DNA of 64,000 bases from positions 1,054,001-1,118,000 of the forward strand of contig NZ_AP029612.1 of the NCBI RefSeq assembly GCF_040362915.1, written 5' to 3'. Position numbers and translations under genes: made by a program. Origin of the DNA: Sediminibacterium sp. KACHI17 (GTDB taxonomy: Bacteria > Bacteroidota > Bacteroidia > Chitinophagales > Chitinophagaceae). Positions 60,921 through 64,000 of this stretch are shown here, in pieces (position 1 is the stretch's first letter; each line of letters starts with the position of its first letter). The notes under the pieces are model-generated. The model was not told the DNA's origin. It made no database searches and worked only from the letters and a program-made list of their open reading frames with translations.

Positions 60921-62132
60921 ATGAATCTTCATGAATATCAAGCCAAGGAATTGCTGAAAAAATACAATGTACCGGTGCAGGAAGGCATTGCGGTAGACAC
61001 GGTAATGGCGGCCGAAGAGGCATATCGCCAAATCAAGACCCAAACCGGTAACAATTTTGCTGTTATAAAGGCTCAGATCCATGCCGGTGGACGTGGTAAA
61101 GGAAAAATAGAAGGTACTGAGCAGCGTGGTGTTGCCGTGGCTAAGAGTGTTGAAGATGTGGCTACGATTGCCAAAAACATACTCGGGGGTACACTGGTGA
61201 CCATTCAAACCGGTCCTAGCGGTAAAAAAGTAAATAAGATCCTCATCGCTCAGGATGTATATTATCCGGGTCCTAACCCTGTAAAAGAGTTCTACCTCTC
61301 TATCCTTCTGGATCGTGCGAAGGGTATGAATGTAATCATGTATAGCACTGAAGGTGGAATGGATATTGAAGAAGTAGCACACAATACCCCTGATAAGATC
61401 TTCAAAGAGTGGGTGCATCCAGGTGGTGGCTTACAGGGTTTCCAGGCACGTAAGATCGCCTTCAACCTGGGACTTAGCGGAGAAGCATTCAAGAATTGCG
61501 TAAAATTCGTGACCAACTTATATAACGCTTATGTTGGACTGGATTGCGGTATGCTGGAGATCAATCCTTTGTTCAAAACAAGTGATGAAAAGATCATCGC
61601 GGTAGACTGTAAAATGAACATTGATGATAATGCATTGATGCGTCATGCTGATACAGCTGCTTTACGTGATGTATCAGAAGAAGATCCTACGGAAGTAGAA
61701 GCCGGACAATACAACCTCAACTTCGTAAAACTGGATGGTAACGTAGGTTGTATGGTAAATGGTGCAGGTTTGGCAATGGCGACCATGGATATGATCAAAT
61801 TAAGTGGTGGTGAACCTGCCAACTTCCTGGATGTAGGCGGTACTGCGAATGCTCAAACCGTGGAAGCAGGTTTCCGTATCATCATGAAAGATCCAAACGT
61901 AAAAGCGATTTTGATCAACATCTTTGGTGGTATCGTTCGTTGTGACCGTGTTGCTGCTGGTGTGATCGAAGCATACAATAAATTGGGCAATATTGAAATC
62001 CCTATCATTGTAAGATTACAAGGTACCAATGCTGTTGAAGCGAAGAAACTGATCGATGAAAGTGGATTGAAAGTTCAATCTGCTATTGAACTCAGTGAAG
62101 CGGCAGAGCTGGTTAAAAAAGCAGTAGCTTAA
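60921..62132 (+). CDS. sucC: succinyl-CoA synthetase, beta subunit
   Basis: TCA-cycle enzyme converting succinyl-CoA, ADP (or GDP) and Pi to succinate, CoA and nucleotide triphosphate. 403 residues: ATP-grasp N-terminus MNLHEYQAKELLKKYNVPV, QIHAGGRGKGKIEG, then MLEINPL and the C-terminal CoA-ligase domain with FLDVGGTANAQTVEAGF and IFGGIVRCDRVA. The alpha subunit gene is not adjacent. A TATCTTCG box at 60897-60904, one base off consensus, lies 16 bases before the ATG. Confidence 0.97.
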   Translation: MNLHEYQAKELLKKYNVPVQEGIAVDTVMAAEEAYRQIKTQTGNNFAVIKAQIHAGGRGKGKIEGTEQRGVAVAKSVEDVATIAKNILGGTLVTIQTGPSGKKVNKILIAQDVYYPGPNPVKEFYLSILLDRAKGMNVIMYSTEGGMDIEEVAHNTPDKIFKEWVHPGGGLQGFQARKIAFNLGLSGEAFKNCVKFVTNLYNAYVGLDCGMLEINPLFKTSDEKIIAVDCKMNIDDNALMRHADTAALRDVSEEDPTEVEAGQYNLNFVKLDGNVGCMVNGAGLAMATMDMIKLSGGEPANFLDVGGTANAQTVEAGFRIIMKDPNVKAILINIFGGIVRCDRVAAGVIEAYNKLGNIEIPIIVRLQGTNAVEAKKLIDESGLKVQSAIELSEAAELVKKAVA

Positions 62133-62152
62133 TCGAAGCTTTGAAAAAATAC

Positions 62153-62185
62153 AAAAGCTCTGGCTAGAAGCCGGAGCTTTTTTTT
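62153..62185 (+). terminator. intrinsic terminator after sucC
   Basis: AAAGCTC (62154-62160), a T-G wobble and GGCT pair with AGCC and GAGCTTT (62174-62180) around a 3-4 base loop, followed by T residues to 62185. Four A on the other side could allow weak function toward the convergent SprT gene. Confidence 0.9.
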
Positions 62186-62202
62186 GCTTGAAACGAGTAA
62201 TG

Positions 62203-62835
62203 CTATTGATGTGAATGAATCATTTTAACCTCCATCACTGCGCTGAATGAATAACGCAGTCCTGTAGACAATTCCACACATTCATATCTTTTTCTTCTCA
62301 GTTTTCCGCGTCGAAAGACCCGACCATTATCCATCTGGAATAATTCTCCCTCTGCAATATCCGCTACGTGTGCATATCCACTCCTTTGTTGTTTATTGTA
62401 TTTCCGAAGTACCAGCAATAAAGCTGTTTCACCATTCGCAGTGGCTGCGGGATTCATGACCGAATACTGCAGCGCCTGTTCAACATCTTCCGGAAATACA
62501 CCCAACTGAATAAAATGCAGGAGCAGCTTTGCATAACAGGCTTTCCATTCCGCCCCATGTGCTTCTACCCGATTACGATATTGCTCAAAAGTGAGGAGAT
62601 GCGCTAATTCATGTAACAGTGTGATCAAAAACTCATAAGGATTCAGATCACCATTGACCGTGATCCGATGGTTCTTTCCTGCAAATGCATGGCGATAATC
62701 GCCCAGTACCGATTTGCGTTTTCTTGTAATGGTAAGATGAACCCGGTACTGTTTGATATAAGCCACAACTTCCTCAAAACTACCTTCGGGAAGAAATGCG
62801 GCCAATGCCTGCATGGGATGTTCAGATACGGGCAT
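62203..62835 (-). CDS. SprT-like metalloprotease-domain protein
   Basis: A 210-residue protein of the SprT-like family. The zinc motif is HELAH (His75, Glu76, His79) with His93 in EAHGAEW as third ligand, followed by a C-terminal beta region rich in Arg/Lys (RVFRRGKLRRKRYECVEL) in place of the zinc ribbon of SprT. By homology it may cleave DNA-protein crosslinks as Spartan does, but bacterial members are untested. It overlaps the upstream membrane-protein gene by 14 bases, so it is the last gene of the AtpZ operon. Confidence 0.87.
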   Translation of the reverse strand: MPVSEHPMQALAAFLPEGSFEEVVAYIKQYRVHLTITRKRKSVLGDYRHAFAGKNHRITVNGDLNPYEFLITLLHELAHLLTFEQYRNRVEAHGAEWKACYAKLLLHFIQLGVFPEDVEQALQYSVMNPAATANGETALLLVLRKYNKQQRSGYAHVADIAEGELFQMDNGRVFRRGKLRRKRYECVELSTGLRYSFSAVMEVKMIHSHQ

Positions 62836-63220
62836 TCTTTTTGGGATTCTGCCTTAAGAATAAACGAACTTCAATCCAGGTATAGACTACGTACAACCCA
62901 AGGGCTGCATAGATCGAATACACACTTTTATCTTTTCCTACCATGGACAGATAAATGATTAGTGCGGCGCCAAACCCGAGCAATTTCAAACCCATACCCG
63001 CCATCACAGCACGTACGATTGCATTGGGATTCGGATTTTTAGATGCATTCAGTTGCATCAATAGCCCAACCAACGAGAACAAGAACAGTAAAATATTCGC
63101 AATGATCAATACATCTTGCTTCATTCCCCATGCAGCAATCTTCTTATCTCCTACGATCGTGAGCGCATTGACGATCAAAAAGAATAAAACAAGTGGTCTG
63201 ATTTTTTTTCCCATAATCAT
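62822..63220 (-). CDS. membrane protein downstream of atpZ, unknown
   Basis: A 132-residue protein with four predicted membrane helices (about 9-22, 34-50, 67-84 and 96-117). It may correspond to the hypothetical protein that often follows atpZ in Bacteroidota ATP-synthase loci, but I do not recognise a named family. It overlaps atpZ by four bases (ATGA) and the SprT-like gene by 14. Confidence 0.78.
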   Translation of the reverse strand: MIMGKKIRPLVLFFLIVNALTIVGDKKIAAWGMKQDVLIIANILLFLFSLVGLLMQLNASKNPNPNAIVRAVMAGMGLKLLGFGAALIIYLSMVGKDKSVYSIYAALGLYVVYTWIEVRLFLRQNPKKNARI

Positions 63221-63435
63221 TTCTTTGATGTACCTGACGTATCTCTGACCAGTTTGATCAGTGTTCCAGCCAATGCCAATAACGGCAAAAGCCAGATCAA
63301 TACAGGTTTTGAAAAGCTAAAATATTGATCTGCCCACTTTCCACCATATATGGTTATACACAACAATATGATCAATTGTGTGGCGAGTGAAGCATAGCTA
63401 AGTAAGGTTTTATCAGGACGTTGATCGGATGCCAT
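63217..63435 (-). CDS. atpZ: AtpZ/AtpI family protein
   Basis: A 72-residue membrane protein with two helices (about 16-30 and 45-62) and the AtpZ signature GGKWADQYF between them. AtpZ and AtpI help c-ring assembly or act as a Mg/Ca channel with F-type ATP synthase; they are usually encoded next to atpB and atpE. No ATP-synthase structural gene is seen here. It overlaps the gene before it by one base (TAATG) and the gene after it by four, indicating coupled translation. Confidence 0.87.
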   Translation of the reverse strand: MASDQRPDKTLLSYASLATQLIILLCITIYGGKWADQYFSFSKPVLIWLLPLLALAGTLIKLVRDTSGTSKK

Positions 63436-63830
63436 TATTCGCTCGATATATCTGTCTTGGGAATGGCCAGAGAAATGGTGTCTAGTTGAGAAGGGGTATC
63501 TCCTGCCAGTACTTTTTTTACTCCATCGATATATTGTTCCTTATATCGGATCGCTTGCTCCAGTGAGTCGGTACGCATTTTCAGCATTTGAAGTGCGGCC
63601 CTGCTTTCACGAGTTCCATAACCCGGTATATAATATTTCAATGGAGAAAAAGCGATCAATGCAATGGTAAGTCCGACCAATAATACGAATACAGTACTCA
63701 ATCCTATATACACACTGAGACGTGATAATCGGAAAGTGACCACTTCTTCATACGTATCATCATTCATCACTACGAGACGATAGTTATTTCTGATACGCTT
63801 AAGATTATTATTACTATCGGAATTGACCAT
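63435..63830 (-). CDS. single-span membrane protein resembling the N-terminus of M23-type peptidoglycan hydrolases
   Basis: A 131-residue protein: basic cytoplasmic lead with NYRLVVMNDDTYEEVVTFRL (residues 16-35), one membrane helix (about 38-62), SPLKYYIPGYGTRESRAAL, then a coiled coil (80-110) and a short tail. The same N-terminal pattern precedes LytM/M23 peptidase domains in some Bacteroidota proteins, but no peptidase domain follows here. The one-base overlap with atpZ shows the stop is genuine and not a frameshift. It may be a bitopic scaffold for envelope or cytoskeletal proteins. Confidence 0.75.
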   Translation of the reverse strand: MVNSDSNNNLKRIRNNYRLVVMNDDTYEEVVTFRLSRLSVYIGLSTVFVLLVGLTIALIAFSPLKYYIPGYGTRESRAALQMLKMRTDSLEQAIRYKEQYIDGVKKVLAGDTPSQLDTISLAIPKTDISSE

Positions 63831-63913
63831 AGACTAAAATCAGGTTAAAGGTAATGATGAATTAGGTTTTCAGCGCTGCCGAAAGGGAAATAACTGTATT
63901 TTTAAGTGATTTT

Positions 63914-64000
63914 ATGCAGATCTACCATCGAATAAGATTTTCCGGGATGATTTTACGTTCTATTCTACCATGCTTGTCACTGATTTTTCTGTTTTTAACC
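63914..64000 (+). CDS. start of an exported protein (cut by window edge)
   Basis: An ATG at 63914 opens 29 codons without a stop to the edge. The sequence begins MQIYHRIRFSGMILRS and continues with a hydrophobic stretch (ILPCLSLIFLFLT) typical of a signal peptide. It is divergent from the 131-residue protein gene, with 83 bases between starts. A start at the second ATG (63947) is also possible. Identity cannot be told from this fragment. Confidence 0.5.
   Translation, partial: MQIYHRIRFSGMILRSILPCLSLIFLFLT

Noticed and set aside
63435-63830. Truncated or frameshifted M23 peptidase gene
   Set aside because: The stop overlaps the atpZ start by one base in a coupled arrangement, and no peptidase-like sequence follows in other frames.

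Overview
The window reads as a chromosomal segment of a Bacteroidota bacterium, most likely a member of the Chitinophagaceae (family level is inference). Support comes from DUF4270, DUF2851, GSCFA and DUF5686 proteins, SusC-like TonB receptors with a carboxypeptidase-regulatory domain, UbiA and Maf types usual in the phylum, Bacteroidota-style promoters (TAnnTTTG) just upstream of several start codons, and the near absence of Shine-Dalgarno sequences. I saw no rRNA, tRNA, CRISPR array, transposase, integrase or phage gene. The content is core metabolism and envelope biology.

Layout. 0-8.3 kb: start of lipA, an exported beta-barrel-like protein, an OsmC protein, DUF2851, Maf, a UbiA prenyltransferase, a KdsC-like phosphatase, iscX, fdx, a DUF2520 dehydrogenase-like protein and an alpha/beta hydrolase. 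8.6-19.9 kb: topA, a desaturase, a transglutaminase-like protein, a second OsmC, csaA, ogt, cdd, lepB, a MerR/B12-binding regulator that looks like CarH, and a sigma54-type response regulator. 19.9-28.3 kb: two TonB receptors flanking pdhB, then purC and trhO. 28.4-37.3 kb: TPR lipoprotein, DUF5686 protein, penicillin acylase, di-haem peroxidase, bioF. 37.4-45.4 kb: miaE, a GSCFA/HMG-CoA lyase/rlmB/NUDIX/membrane-protein operon, metK, DUF4270 and a GT5 domain protein. 45.5-60.2 kb: one long rightward block with panC, panD, a flippase-like protein, rfaE2, ppk, ppx, panB, a LytS/LytTR pair, an antiquitin-like aldehyde dehydrogenase, two DinB proteins, a YdeI-like protein and a subtilisin-like protease. 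60.2-64 kb: yceI, sucC, a SprT-like protein and a small coupled operon with AtpZ.

The most unusual feature is not a gene. Between 1.5 and 28.5 kb, 16 genes are followed, nearly always from the stop codon onward, by arrays of degenerate 7-base or 8-base words. The words differ between loci but belong to a few vocabularies (RGGTRCT, GGTNATCR, NNNATRG, TAAGAAA). They are oriented with the gene, so convergent genes share two facing arrays that form large inverted repeats, sometimes around a normal intrinsic terminator. All six convergent pairs in this part have them; none of the four convergent pairs in the rest of the window does. I know of no named family that fits, and I cannot say from sequence alone what they do.

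Functional groups that may work together: pantothenate synthesis (panB, panC, panD), polyphosphate metabolism (ppk with overlapping ppx), sugar-nucleotide and LPS-related steps (KdsC-like, RfaE2), Fe-S biogenesis (fdx, iscX), and tRNA/rRNA modification (miaE, trhO, rlmB).
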